DNA of 64,000 nucleotides, from contig JBBROS010000018.1 of NCBI GenBank assembly GCA_038229135.1, forward strand, positions 9,886 through 73,885, read 5' to 3'. Shown one piece after another: positions 35,258-45,093 of the stretch (within the stretch, counting starts at the first letter, position 1; the number at the start of each line of letters is the position of its first letter). The notes beneath the pieces were generated by a model. It did not search any database, was not told where the DNA came from, and saw only the letters and a program-made list of their open reading frames with translations. Origin of the DNA: JBBROS01 sp038229135 (lineage in GTDB: Bacteria > Pseudomonadota > Alphaproteobacteria > Acetobacterales > Acetobacteraceae). The position numbers were made by a program, and so were the translations under genes.

Positions 35258-35428
35258 TCAGCGGCGCTTGCGGAACCGCAGCACGGCAGCGACGCCGACC
35301 GCGAGCAGGCCGATCGTGGCGGGCTCCGGCAGGTCGATGACGCCGCCGCTGCCATTCCCACCGCTCGATCCGGCGAAGGCGACGCCGCTCCAGAGCAGGG
35401 CAGGGATCGAAGCGAGCAAACGGCGCAT
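35258..35428 (-). CDS. 56-residue PEP-CTERM protein
   Basis: A miniature sorting substrate: signal peptide (MRRLLASIPALLWSGVAFAG), a ten-residue Gly/Ser linker, then DLPEPATIGLLAVGVAAVLRFRKRR, a complete PEP-CTERM signal. After removal of both ends almost nothing would remain. Five bases separate it from the downstream hydroxylase, so they are probably one transcript. It may be a small membrane-anchored peptide or a leader for the downstream gene. Confidence 0.75.
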   Translation of the reverse strand: MRRLLASIPALLWSGVAFAGSSGGNGSGGVIDLPEPATIGLLAVGVAAVLRFRKRR

Positions 35429-35666
35429 GGTCGGTCTCCAAATGTTGTCGTAGTAACGTTCGCAGGGTGCGCCTGCGATGACAAGCCTCCGCCTGTAGGT
35501 GCAGGAGTCTTTCTTCGTTCGTTTCAGCCGGATGAACGCTCTGACATCGTATCGGCCCAGCCCGGCCACGCCTTCGTGACCGACGGGTCGCGAACCACAG
35601 TCGCGCCGCCGCCTTTGTGCCGCACGCGCCGCACTCGGGCAGCGCGACCCATGGAGGAGCCGGCGC

Positions 35667-36008
35667 ATGCCGCAATTCGATTCGACCATCAAGCACATCC
35701 AGGACGGTGTGAAGAGCTTCACCGTCGCCGCCGCCACCAAGAACATCGAGGGCTGGGAAGCGACCCTCGAGAAGGTCGAGGCGCCGGCCGCCAAGGCCAT
35801 CGTGAAGGACCTCGAGGCGCTGAAGAAGCTGCTCCATGCCGAGAAGCTCGACGGCGAGAAGATCCGCAAGATCGTCGCCAAGCTCGGCAAGGAGACGGTC
35901 CAGATCGCCGGCAAGACCGAGGGCAAGGGCGCCGAGAAGATCAAGGCGCTGGGCGAGGCACTTTCCCAGGCCGCCGAAGAGCACGACGAGGCGAAGGCCG
36001 CAGAGTAG
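35667..36008 (+). CDS. Small helical Lys/Glu-rich protein, unknown
   Basis: A 113-residue, highly charged protein with no signal peptide. It is predicted helical almost throughout (IVKDLEALKKLLHAEKLDGEKIRKIVAKLGKETVQ), with Ala/Lys/Glu heptads that could form a coiled coil or amphipathic bundle. GGAG lies upstream of the ATG. I do not recognise a family. Neighbours are a small PEP-CTERM gene (divergent) and a Spy/CpxP-like protein. Confidence 0.7.
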   Translation: MPQFDSTIKHIQDGVKSFTVAAATKNIEGWEATLEKVEAPAAKAIVKDLEALKKLLHAEKLDGEKIRKIVAKLGKETVQIAGKTEGKGAEKIKALGEALSQAAEEHDEAKAAE

Positions 36009-36097
36009 GCCCGTCTCCCGCCGCCGGCCTGTCTGGGCCGGCGGCGGAACCACGCCGCCAATTCGGCCGTTGAGGCGCACACACGCCGGAGACCACC

Positions 36098-36553
36098 ATG
36101 CGCTTCCTCATCCTTGCCGGTCTGCTTGCCGCCGCCTCTCCTGCCTGGGCTCAACCGACGCCCTCGAACGACACTGGCGCGGCTGCCCTTGGCGGGAGCC
36201 CGATCGACCGGCGCGCCACCGCCCGCGTCGAGACGCACGTGACGGAGTTGCGCAAGCGGCTCGCCATCACCCCGGCGCAGGAGCCGCTCTGGTCCGCGTT
36301 CGCCACCGTGATGCGGGAGAACGCTGCACGCATGGAAACCGCCTACATCCAGCGCCACACGGCCGCAGCCAAGGCCAGCGCGTTGGATGACATGCGCGGT
36401 TACGCCGAGATGAGCCGCCTCCACGCCGACAACGTCCAGCGCCTCGTCGGCCCGTTCGAGGGGCTCTATCAATCGATGTCGCCCGAACAGCGCGTCGCCG
36501 CCGACAAGACGTTCCAGCAGTTCCAGCGCGGCCCGCGGCGCGGCAAGGCCTAG
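36098..36553 (+). CDS. Periplasmic Spy/CpxP-family LTXXQ-like protein
   Basis: A 151-residue protein with a signal peptide (MRFLILAGLLAAASPAWA) and a helical mature part. The segment LRKRLAITPAQEPLWSAFATVM is the LTxxQ motif region, and LYQSMSPEQRVAADKTFQQF the second one. Spy and CpxP are periplasmic chaperone/sensor proteins of envelope stress. The precise role here is inferred from the family. Confidence 0.8.
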   Translation: MRFLILAGLLAAASPAWAQPTPSNDTGAAALGGSPIDRRATARVETHVTELRKRLAITPAQEPLWSAFATVMRENAARMETAYIQRHTAAAKASALDDMRGYAEMSRLHADNVQRLVGPFEGLYQSMSPEQRVAADKTFQQFQRGPRRGKA

Positions 36554-36637
36554 TAGACACGCTCGCCCCCGGCCCCTATACGGCGCCCTTGCGCGCCGGT
36601 CGGTATCGGCGGCCCTGCCCTCCAAGGACGACCCCCC

Positions 36638-36868
36638 ATGAAGCCCGGCATCCACCCCGACTACCACAGCTACAACATCGTCATGACCGACGGGTCGACC
36701 TACTCGACGCGCTCCTGCGCGGGCAAGGACGGCGACACGCTCCGGCTCGACATCGACCCCAAGAGCCACCCGGCCTGGACAGGCGTCCAGCGCATCATGG
36801 ACACGGGCGGCCAGATCTCGAAGTTCAACAGGAAGTTCGCGAGCATCGGCGTCCGCAAGGGCGAATAG
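36638..36868 (+). CDS. rpmE: 50S ribosomal protein bL31
   Basis: A 76-residue ribosomal protein. MKPGIHPDYHSYNIVMTDG at the start and SHPAWTGVQRIMDTGGQISKFNRKF at the end are the bL31 signature. The zinc-binding cysteine pairs of the C+ type are absent, so this is the zinc-independent form usual in alphaproteobacteria. The 3' end is 16 bases from the convergent TlpA-like gene. Confidence 0.95.
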   Translation: MKPGIHPDYHSYNIVMTDGSTYSTRSCAGKDGDTLRLDIDPKSHPAWTGVQRIMDTGGQISKFNRKFASIGVRKGE

Positions 36869-36884
36869 GCGTCCTGGCCGCGGC

Positions 36885-37433
36885 TCAGCCCGCGGCCAAC
36901 CCCTTCACGGCCTCGATCGCGGCGGCGCTCGACCAGTCCGCCGCACCCTCCACCCGCCCCCGCTCCCGCCCGGCCGGGTCCACCAGCACCGTCGTCGGGA
37001 TACCGCGCGCCCCGAGCGCCCGCGCCGCGTCCCCCCGCGGGTCCAGCACTACCTCCAGATGCTTGATGCCCCGCTGCTCGTAGAACCGCCGCACCGCCAC
37101 CGCGCCACCCCGGTCCGAGGACAGCGGCAACACGAGCACCTTCGCATCGCGGACCGCCTCCGCCAGCGCATCAAGCGCCGGCATCTCCACCACGCAAGGC
37201 ACGCACCAGGTGGCCCAAAGGTTGAGCACCAGCCCGTGCCCCGCCATGTCCGCCAGCGCAACCTTCGCCCCGTCCGCCGTTGCCCAGACGATCGCGGGCA
37301 TCTCTCGCCCCGGCGCCGGCAGCAGCGCCCCGATCGGAGGCAGCGTCTCGGCCGCCGCCGGTTTGCCCAGCCCGGCCCCTGCCGCTACACCCGCCAACAT
37401 GGCTCGTCGCCCCACGCCCCGCAGCAGGATCAT
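36885..37433 (-). CDS. TlpA-like thioredoxin-fold protein
   Basis: A 182-residue exported thioredoxin-like protein. The N-terminus has an Arg-containing, hydrophobic leader (ILLRGVGRRAMLAGVAAGAG) that resembles a Tat signal. The active site WATWCVPCVVEMP and IPTTVLVDPAGRERGR, with the cis-proline, are typical of TlpA/ResA reductants for periplasmic cysteines or cytochrome maturation. It is divergent from argH, with only 12 bases between the starts; a TlpA gene at this site next to argH is common in alphaproteobacteria. Confidence 0.88.
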   Translation of the reverse strand: MILLRGVGRRAMLAGVAAGAGLGKPAAAETLPPIGALLPAPGREMPAIVWATADGAKVALADMAGHGLVLNLWATWCVPCVVEMPALDALAEAVRDAKVLVLPLSSDRGGAVAVRRFYEQRGIKHLEVVLDPRGDAARALGARGIPTTVLVDPAGRERGRVEGAADWSSAAAIEAVKGLAAG

Positions 37434-37445
37434 CGCACCCCTCCC

Positions 37446-38875
<1,430 letters not shown>

Positions 38876-38879
<4 letters not shown>

Positions 38880-39097
38880 AGCTCTCGAGAGCGCACCTAC
38901 GCCCCTTCCCCTTGCGGGAGGGGGCTGGGAGGCGGGGGGGCTGCGAGCACGGGCCGGCGGCGTCGCGCGCATACATCCAGCTCCTCGCCGGCCTCCTCGC
39001 CCTCGGCCTCCTCACCGCCTGCGGCAAGAAGGGCGCCCCCGCCCCGCCTGGGCCGCAGAACGAGATCATCTTTCCCAAGACCTACCCCTCTCGCTGA
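38876..39097 (+). CDS. Small LptM-like lipoprotein with a repeat-derived leader
   Basis: A 73-residue reading from a GTG that overlaps the argH stop. The C-terminal half has a lipoprotein signal (LLAGLLALGLLTAC) and CGKKGAPAPPGPQ, as in the small lipoproteins (YifL/LptM type) that sit between argH and lysA in many proteobacteria. The first 30-odd residues (LRPFPLREGAGRRGG and onward) are encoded by the palindromic repeat at 38901-38940 and are not like a signal peptide. No ATG is available between the repeat and the hydrophobic segment, so expression of the lipoprotein may be impaired or depend on a longer leader. Confidence 0.65.
38901..38940. repeat. GC-rich palindrome family 2, copy 3 (inside the lipoprotein leader)
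   Basis: CCCCTTCC-CCTTGC-GGGAGGGGG core, G-rich tail and the downstream GAGCACGGGCC also seen at 15659. It overlaps the start of the lptM-like gene. Confidence 0.7.
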
Positions 39098-39118
39098 CCG
39101 CGCCCACCTGGAGTCATC

Positions 39119-40450
39119 ATGAGCGCCGCACTCGCCCACCCCGACACGGACCCGACCTCCGCCGAGCTCGTCGCCGCGCGCCCGCACCTTTCGCTGGACG
39201 CCATGGATGGCCTGGTGATGGAGGGCGTGCCACTCCAGGCCATCGCCGACGCGGCGGGCACGCCCACCTGGGTGCTCTCCGCCGGCGCCATCCGCGCGCG
39301 CCTTCGCACGTTGCGCCATGCGCTTGATGACGCCGGCCTGGACGCTGCGATCCACTACGCCATGAAGGCCAACGACCATCTGGCAGTGCTTCGCCTCGTC
39401 GGGTCCGAAGGCGCCGGGGCCGACATCGTGAGCGGCGGGGAGCTCGCCCGCGCGCTCGAGGCTGGCATCCCGGCGGCGCACATCGTCTTCTCCGGCGTGG
39501 GCAAGTCCGTTCCGGAGCTGCAGGCGGCGTTGGCCGCGGGCGTCGGCCAGATCAACGTCGAGAGCGCCGAAGAGCTCGCCATGCTCTCCCCCCTCGCCAC
39601 CGCCATGGGCCGCACAGCCCGCGTCGCGCTCCGCATCAACCCGGACGTCGATGCCGGAACCCACGCCAAGATCACCACTGGGCGCGCCGACAACAAGTTC
39701 GGCATCGCCTACGCCGACGCACCCTCCCTCTACGCCCACGCCGCGACGCTGCCCGGCCTCGCCCCGGTCGGCCTCGCGTTGCACATCGGCAGCCAGATCC
39801 TCTCCATGGCGCCCTACCGCGCCGCCTATGCGCGCACGGCCGAGCTGGTCCTGGCCCTACGAGCGGCCGGGCAGGCGGTCGAGATCGTGGATTGCGGCGG
39901 CGGCCTGGGCATCGGCTACCGCAACGAGCCTGCCCCTGGCCCGGCCGCCCTCGCCGGCGCCATCCGCGCCACCCTGGGCGGCCTCGGCCTCCACATCGCG
40001 CTCGAGCCCGGCCGCTGGATCGTCGCCCAGGCCGGAGTGCTGCTCGCCTCCGTGTTGCTGCAGAAGTACACCGGGACCCGCCGCTTCGTCGTGCTGGACG
40101 CCGCGATGAACGACCTGCTCCGGCCCGCAATGTATGAATCCTACCACGGCGTGGTCCCCCTCGCCGCGGCCGATGCCGCCGCGCCAACCTCCCACGCGGA
40201 CCTGGTCGGCCCCGTGTGCGAGACCGGGGACACGTTCGCGCGTGCCCGCGCCCTGCCGCATCTGGCACCGCACGCGCGTGTGGCGCTGCTCGATGCAGGT
40301 GCGTATGGTTCTGTCATGAGCAGCACCTATAATGCCCGCCCCCTGGCGGCCATCGCGCTGGTCGACGGGGAGCGCTGGTCGGTCATCCGCCCCCGCGGCC
40401 AGGTCGAGCAGCTTTGGGCCGGCGAGGCCGTGCCGGAGTGGATCGAATGA
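39119..40450 (+). CDS. lysA: Diaminopimelate decarboxylase
   Basis: PLP enzyme making lysine from meso-diaminopimelate. The PLP lysine is in HYAMKANDH, HIGSQI follows, GGGLGIGY is the phosphate-binding loop, and VCETGDTFA contains the active-site cysteine of the second monomer. The 443-residue length fits. It follows argH and the lipoprotein on the same strand. Confidence 0.96.
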   Translation: MSAALAHPDTDPTSAELVAARPHLSLDAMDGLVMEGVPLQAIADAAGTPTWVLSAGAIRARLRTLRHALDDAGLDAAIHYAMKANDHLAVLRLVGSEGAGADIVSGGELARALEAGIPAAHIVFSGVGKSVPELQAALAAGVGQINVESAEELAMLSPLATAMGRTARVALRINPDVDAGTHAKITTGRADNKFGIAYADAPSLYAHAATLPGLAPVGLALHIGSQILSMAPYRAAYARTAELVLALRAAGQAVEIVDCGGGLGIGYRNEPAPGPAALAGAIRATLGGLGLHIALEPGRWIVAQAGVLLASVLLQKYTGTRRFVVLDAAMNDLLRPAMYESYHGVVPLAAADAAAPTSHADLVGPVCETGDTFARARALPHLAPHARVALLDAGAYGSVMSSTYNARPLAAIALVDGERWSVIRPRGQVEQLWAGEAVPEWIE

Positions 40451-40475
40451 GCCCAGCCCCCCGCCGCCATCGCGC

Positions 40476-43181
40476 ATGAACGACCTGCAGGCCACGCTCC
40501 GGCGCCGCCGCGCCACCGCTCGCGCCGCCCTCGGGTGGGAGCGGGCCTGGCGCGCGGCCTGGGCGCCGGCATGCCTGCTTGGCCTCTATGCCGCCGCATC
40601 CCTGCTCGAGCTGCCCCAGCGCCTGTCTGCCTGGCCGCGCCTCCTGCTACCCGGCGTCATCGTGGTTCTTGCCGTGTTCCTCCTCGTGCGCGGCCTTCGC
40701 CGAACGGCCCCCGCCGGCGCCGCCGAGGTCGATCGCCGCCTCGAGCGCGACAGCGGCCTCCGCCATCGCCCGCTCGCCGCCCTGGCCGACACGCCCGCGG
40801 CCGCCGGGCCGGAAGCCACGGCCGTGTGGCAGGTTCACCGGCGCCGCCTGCTCGACAGCCTCGGCGCGCTCCGCGTCCGCCGCCCCCGGCCCGGCGTCGC
40901 GCGGCACGACCGCACGGCGCTTCGCCTCGGCGCCGCCGTCGCCCTCGCGGCCGGGCTGATGATCGCCGGGAGCGACGCTCCTGCCCGGCTCCGCGAAGGC
41001 CTGCTCCCGCCGCTTCCTGCCATGGCGCCCCCCGGCCCAGCCCCGCTCGTGCAGGCCTGGGTCACGCCGCCGCCCTATACTGGCCAACCCCCCGCCCTCC
41101 TGGTGCCGGGCCGCGCGACCTCGCTGCCCACGGGCACCCGCCTTACCGTCAGCGTCACGGGCGGTAGCGCCACGGGAGGCAGCGTCACGGGCGGCAGCGG
41201 CGCCCCCACCCTCGCACTCGACAACGACGGCACCGAATTCCAGCGCCTCGGCGGCGAGAGCTGGCAGGCCGAGCGCACCCTCACGGCCTCGGGCCAGCTC
41301 CGCATCCGCCACGGCGGCGACCTCGCGACCTGGTCGCTCACGATCGTGCCCGACCGCCCGCCCTCCGTCGCCTTCACCGAACCGCCCGGCCCCGCCCAGG
41401 CCGGCGGCCGCACCACGCTGCAGACGCGCCTGGCTTGGCGTGCCGAGGACGACTACGGCGTCACCTCCGTCGAGGCCCGGCTCAGCCTCCAGGCCCGGCC
41501 GGGCGCACCGCCCCTGGTGGTCCCGGCGCCGCTTACCGGCACGCCGAAGCAGGCGAAGGGCGCCGCGGTGCAGGACCTCACCGCGCACCCCTGGGCCGGG
41601 CTCCCGGTCGACGCCGCTATGGTGGCGCGCGACGCCGCGGGCCAGGAGGGCCGTTCGGAGCCGGCGACGCTGACGCTCCCCGAGCGACCGTTCGAAACGG
41701 ACGCGGCCCGCGCCGTCATTGCCATCCGTCGCCAACTCAGCCTGACCCCCGAGGCCCGCACCGCCGGCCGCGCCGCGCTGGACGGCTTGGCGGAGCGGAC
41801 CGACCTGTACGACGGCGCCCCCGGCGTGCTGCTGAACCTGCGCGCAGCCGGCGCTCTGCTGGCCTATGGCCGCGGACAGGCGGCCGTCGACGAGGTGCAG
41901 GCCCGGCTGTGGGAGCTCGCGCTGGCGCTCGAGGAAGGCCAGTCCGACCGCACCGCCCGCGCCCTCGAGCTGGCCCGGCAGGCCGTCCGGGACGCCATGG
42001 ACGCAACCCGCGCCGACCCGCAGAACGCCGAGAAGCAGGCCGAGCTCGAGAAGAAGATGGCCGAGCTGCGCGAGGCGATCCAGCGCCACATCGACGCCCT
42101 GCTGGACCAGTCGCGCCGCGACAACGCGGACCTGCCCTTCGACCCGTCCTCGCCGCAGATGAACGCCCGCGACCTCGACCGCATGGCCCGCGAGGCTGAG
42201 AAATCAGCGCGCGAAGGCCGCCCGGACGACGCCCAAAAGCAGATGGCCGAACTCGAGCGCCTGCTGGAGCAGCTCCAGAACGCCCGACCCGAGAGCGGGG
42301 AGAAGCGCGAGCAGCGCAACGCCGAGCGCCGCCAGCAGGGCAAGCAGCAAACGGACGCCGTGCAGGACCTGGTTCGCCGCGAAGGCGGCCTGCTCGACCG
42401 CAGCCAGGCTCGCGCCGACCCCACGCCGCGCCGGCCCGAGACCCCGCCGCAGCCAGGCAGCCCAGGCCAGCGCGCGCAGGACCAGGCTGCCCCGGACCAG
42501 CGTGCCCCGGACCAGCGTGCCCCGGACCAGCGCGCCCCGGACCAGCGCGCCCCGGACCAGCGTGCCCAGGACCAGCGCGTTCAGGACCAGAAGGCACAAG
42601 CCGCCATGCGCCGCGCCCTGGGGGAGCTGATGCAGCGGTTCGGAGACCTCACGGGCCAGGTGCCCGCCCCCCTCAGCGAAGCCGACACGGCCATGCGCGA
42701 AGCCGGGCAGGCAATGGCCGAGGGCCGCGACGGCCCGGCCAGCCAAGCCCAGCAACGCGCGATCGAGGCCCTGCAGAAGGGCGGCAAGCAAATGGGCCAG
42801 CAACTCGCCCGCCAGTTTGGCCGCGGGCAGCAGGAGGGCGAAGGCGAGGGCGACGAAGGCAGCGACGGCACCGAGATGGCCGACGGCGACGGCCAGCCCG
42901 GCGGCCCCGGTCAGCGTGAAGGCCAAGGCCGCACCGAAGGCCCGCCCCGCCCCGGCGAGCAGAACCCCAACCGCCGCCGCAACGCGAACCGGGACCCGCT
43001 CGGTCGCCCCCTGCCCCCCTCGGTCGGAGGCACGGAGGAAAGCGGCTCCACACGCGTGCCCGACCAGATGGAGGAGGCCCGCACGAGGGCCATCCAGGAC
43101 GAGCTTCGCCGCCGCGGCGCCGATCGCACCCGGCCCCAGCCCGAGCTCGACTACATCGACCGCCTGCTCAAGACCTACTGA
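40476..43181 (+). CDS. DUF4175 (TIGR02302) membrane protein
   Basis: A 901-residue protein typical of alphaproteobacteria and usually found after lysA. Two N-terminal membrane segments (LLGLYAAASLLEL and LLLPGVIVVLAVFLLV) are followed by a periplasmic-like beta region (VTPPPYTGQPP, LRIRHGGDLATWSLTIVPDRPP), a coiled-coil helical part and a long Gln/Asp-rich tail containing an RAPDQ repeat. LDYIDRLLKTY closes the protein, a conserved end. Function is unknown; a role in envelope maintenance is guessed from location and topology. Confidence 0.88.
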   Translation: MNDLQATLRRRRATARAALGWERAWRAAWAPACLLGLYAAASLLELPQRLSAWPRLLLPGVIVVLAVFLLVRGLRRTAPAGAAEVDRRLERDSGLRHRPLAALADTPAAAGPEATAVWQVHRRRLLDSLGALRVRRPRPGVARHDRTALRLGAAVALAAGLMIAGSDAPARLREGLLPPLPAMAPPGPAPLVQAWVTPPPYTGQPPALLVPGRATSLPTGTRLTVSVTGGSATGGSVTGGSGAPTLALDNDGTEFQRLGGESWQAERTLTASGQLRIRHGGDLATWSLTIVPDRPPSVAFTEPPGPAQAGGRTTLQTRLAWRAEDDYGVTSVEARLSLQARPGAPPLVVPAPLTGTPKQAKGAAVQDLTAHPWAGLPVDAAMVARDAAGQEGRSEPATLTLPERPFETDAARAVIAIRRQLSLTPEARTAGRAALDGLAERTDLYDGAPGVLLNLRAAGALLAYGRGQAAVDEVQARLWELALALEEGQSDRTARALELARQAVRDAMDATRADPQNAEKQAELEKKMAELREAIQRHIDALLDQSRRDNADLPFDPSSPQMNARDLDRMAREAEKSAREGRPDDAQKQMAELERLLEQLQNARPESGEKREQRNAERRQQGKQQTDAVQDLVRREGGLLDRSQARADPTPRRPETPPQPGSPGQRAQDQAAPDQRAPDQRAPDQRAPDQRAPDQRAQDQRVQDQKAQAAMRRALGELMQRFGDLTGQVPAPLSEADTAMREAGQAMAEGRDGPASQAQQRAIEALQKGGKQMGQQLARQFGRGQQEGEGEGDEGSDGTEMADGDGQPGGPGQREGQGRTEGPPRPGEQNPNRRRNANRDPLGRPLPPSVGGTEESGSTRVPDQMEEARTRAIQDELRRRGADRTRPQPELDYIDRLLKTY
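42467..42598 (+). repeat. 15-bp tandem repeat coding RAPDQ
   Basis: About nine units of a 15-base repeat (CGTGCCCCGGACCAG and variants), in frame within the DUF4175 gene and translating as repeats of RAPDQ/RAQDQ. The low-complexity run separates the helical part from the conserved C-terminus. Confidence 0.85.
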
Positions 43182-43186
43182 TCTCA

Positions 43187-43330
43187 GCGCGGACCCTCCG
43201 TGGCGCCCAGTACCGTGCCGCGGACGAGCGCGATCAACTGCCCTCGCCCATACGGCTTGCGCAGCACCGTGTTCGCCACGCCGCCAAGGCCACCCGGCAG
43301 CGCCCTCATGGTCGCCTCCGCAGCGAGGCA
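43187..43330 (-). pseudogene. Response-regulator receiver C-terminus remnant
   Basis: The minus-strand reading ends VLRKPYGRGQLIALVRGT, which matches the last beta strand and helix of receiver domains (the conserved Lys-Pro pair and the ELL-type helix). The phosphorylated aspartate part is missing, and the upstream sequence is not a receiver, so this is a fragment of a hybrid kinase or regulator. Confidence 0.5.
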
Positions 43331-43375
43331 GACGCCGTTGGCGCCGAGGTGCAGCATTGGGGGTCCGGCATGCCG

Positions 43376-43553
43376 ACGCAGTGCTGCGACGCGCCTCGGA
43401 GCCGTTCTACACCACCCGAACCTATCGGCTCGGTGTCGGACTCGGACTATCCAGGGTGCGCGCCTTGCGGAGCGATCGGGCGGGCAGGTCGAGTGGTAAA
43501 GTCGGCGGAGACCCGGAACCACGAGGCGAATCGTGCTGCCGCGTGGATTGACT
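43376..43553 (+). pseudogene. Histidine kinase catalytic domain remnant with frameshifts
   Basis: Read across three frames, the plus strand gives the end of a HATPase domain: VLRRASEPFYTT, GVGLGLSRV, then LAERSGGQVE in a second frame and GTTRRIVLPRG in a third. These are the F box, G2 box and C-terminal strands of a sensor kinase, in the right order with frame changes between them. It is a decayed gene. The receiver fragment at 43187 lies on the other strand. Confidence 0.6.
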
Positions 43554-43567
43554 GTGTTGGGGAGGAA

Positions 43568-43639
43568 TAGCAGCGGAGGGATTTGAACCCCCGACCAAGG
43601 GATTATGATTCCCCTGCTCTACCACTGAGCTACGCTGCC
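43568..43639 (-). tRNA. tRNA with CAT anticodon, probably elongator tRNA-Met
   Basis: GGCAGCG acceptor strand (43633-43639) pairs with CGCTGCT at 43569-43575; GCTC/GAGC D arm; anticodon stem GGGGA/TCCCT with loop ATCATAA giving CAT; T arm GGGGGTTCAAATCCCTC. CCA is not encoded. A CAT anticodon could also belong to tRNA-Ile2 or initiator tRNA. The acceptor has a terminal G-T wobble, not the C-A mismatch of an initiator, so elongator is preferred. It follows mnmA by four bases. Confidence 0.88.
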
Positions 43640-43643
43640 TCGG

Positions 43644-44762
43644 TCACCCCGGCATGGACATCCCGGGGCCGCGCATATCGCGCGTAACGCCCGGCTCGTC
43701 AACACTCCCTCGTGCGATGAACCCCCCGCCGAGCACCCGGTCCCCGTCATACATCACGCAAGCCTGCCCGGGGGAGGCCAGCGCGGGCGCATCCAGTTGC
43801 ACCACCGCCCCGTCCGCCTCGGGCCGCACCCATGCCCAATGCGGCGCCTCGCGCGCCCGCAGCTTGACCGTGCACCGCATAGCGGCCGCCGGCACGAGCC
43901 AGTTCATCTCGCGCAGCCGGAGGGCGCACTGCCCCGCCCCGCGCGGCCCGACCACCACACGACGTCCCGGTGCATCCACCCCCAGCACCACCTGCCGCGC
44001 CCCGTCCCGGACGGACGCCGCACCCAGCCCCCGGGCTTGGCCCACCGTGTAGCGGGCCACCCCCTCGTGCCGCCCCAGTACGGTCCCGTCCGCATCGACG
44101 ATCTCGCCCGCCCCAGCCGCCTCGGGACGCAGCCGCTCGACAAGGTCGGCATATCGGCCATCCGGCACGAAGCAAAGGTCCTGGCTGTCGGGCTTTCCCG
44201 CCACCGCGAGCCCCAGCCGCGCCGCCTCGGCCCGGACGTCGGCCTTGCTCGCCATGTCGCCCAGCGGGAAGCGCGTGAAGGCCAGCTGGGCCGGCGTAGT
44301 TGCGAACAAGAACCAGCTCTGGTCCCGCTGTGCATCCCGCGCCCGGTGCAGCTCCGGCCCTGCCGGACCCTCCACCCGCCGGACGTAGTGGCCTGTCGCC
44401 AGCGCCGCTGCACCCAGGTCCCGCGCGAGGCCTAGCAAGTCCGTGAACTTCACGCTCATGTTGCAGCGCACGCACGGCACCGGTGTCTCGCCGTCGGCGT
44501 AGCTATCTGCAAACTGGTCGATCACGGCGCGCCGGAACAGCGCCTCCCGGTCGATGACGTAATGCGCGATGCCGAGCCGGTCCGCCACATCCCGCGCGTC
44601 GTGGATGTCCTGCCCGGCGCAGCATGCGCCCCGACGGCCCGCCGTGGCCCCGCTGTCGTATAGCTGCAGCGTGACGCCGACCACCTCATGCCCAGCCTCG
44701 GCCAGCAGCCCGGCGACCACGCTGCTGTCCACGCCGCCCGACATGGCAGCGACGATGCGCAT
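43644..44762 (-). CDS. mnmA: tRNA-specific 2-thiouridylase MnmA
   Basis: Thiolates the wobble uridine (s2U34) of Lys, Glu and Gln tRNAs. The PP-loop AMSGGVDSSVVAGLL is at residues 6-20, the first catalytic cysteine in VPCVRCNMSVKF and the second in DSQDLCFVPDG. 372 residues is normal. It lies downstream of ferredoxin and the desulfurase iscS, which supplies the sulfur. Confidence 0.96.
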   Translation of the reverse strand: MRIVAAMSGGVDSSVVAGLLAEAGHEVVGVTLQLYDSGATAGRRGACCAGQDIHDARDVADRLGIAHYVIDREALFRRAVIDQFADSYADGETPVPCVRCNMSVKFTDLLGLARDLGAAALATGHYVRRVEGPAGPELHRARDAQRDQSWFLFATTPAQLAFTRFPLGDMASKADVRAEAARLGLAVAGKPDSQDLCFVPDGRYADLVERLRPEAAGAGEIVDADGTVLGRHEGVARYTVGQARGLGAASVRDGARQVVLGVDAPGRRVVVGPRGAGQCALRLREMNWLVPAAAMRCTVKLRAREAPHWAWVRPEADGAVVQLDAPALASPGQACVMYDGDRVLGGGFIARGSVDEPGVTRDMRGPGMSMPG

Positions 44763-44763
44763 G

Positions 44764-45093
44764 CTACCCTGCCGCGTTCCGCACGGCGCCCGGCAGCTTG
44801 ACCACGAGACCGTCCAAAGCCGCCGTCATCACGATCTGACAGCCGAGGCGGCTTGTCTCCTCGAGGCCGAATGCGAGGTCCAGCATGTCCTCCTCATCCT
44901 CGGTCGGCTTCGTGAGCTTCGCGAACCACCCGGCATCCACGATCACGTGGCATGTCGAGCAGGCCAGCGACCCCTCGCACGCGCCCTCGATGTCCACGCC
45001 ATGCTTATGCGCCACCTCGAGCACCGAGAGGCCGAGCGGGGCCTCGACCGTCTTGTGCGCGCCGTCGCGCTCGATGAACGTCATCTTGGGCAT
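44764..45093 (-). CDS. fdx: 2Fe-2S ferredoxin of ISC type
   Basis: Electron donor in Fe-S cluster assembly. A 109-residue protein with the adrenodoxin-like cluster ligands CEGSLACSTC (three cysteines) and a fourth in SRLGCQIVM. It starts directly after the iscS stop (adjacent TGA and ATG), so they are translated together. Confidence 0.93.
   Translation of the reverse strand: MPKMTFIERDGAHKTVEAPLGLSVLEVAHKHGVDIEGACEGSLACSTCHVIVDAGWFAKLTKPTEDEEDMLDLAFGLEETSRLGCQIVMTAALDGLVVKLPGAVRNAAG

Noticed and set aside
42467..42598. Possible CRISPR-like array
   Set aside because: Units are 15 bases, directly adjacent with no unique spacers, and in frame within a coding region; it is a coding tandem repeat.
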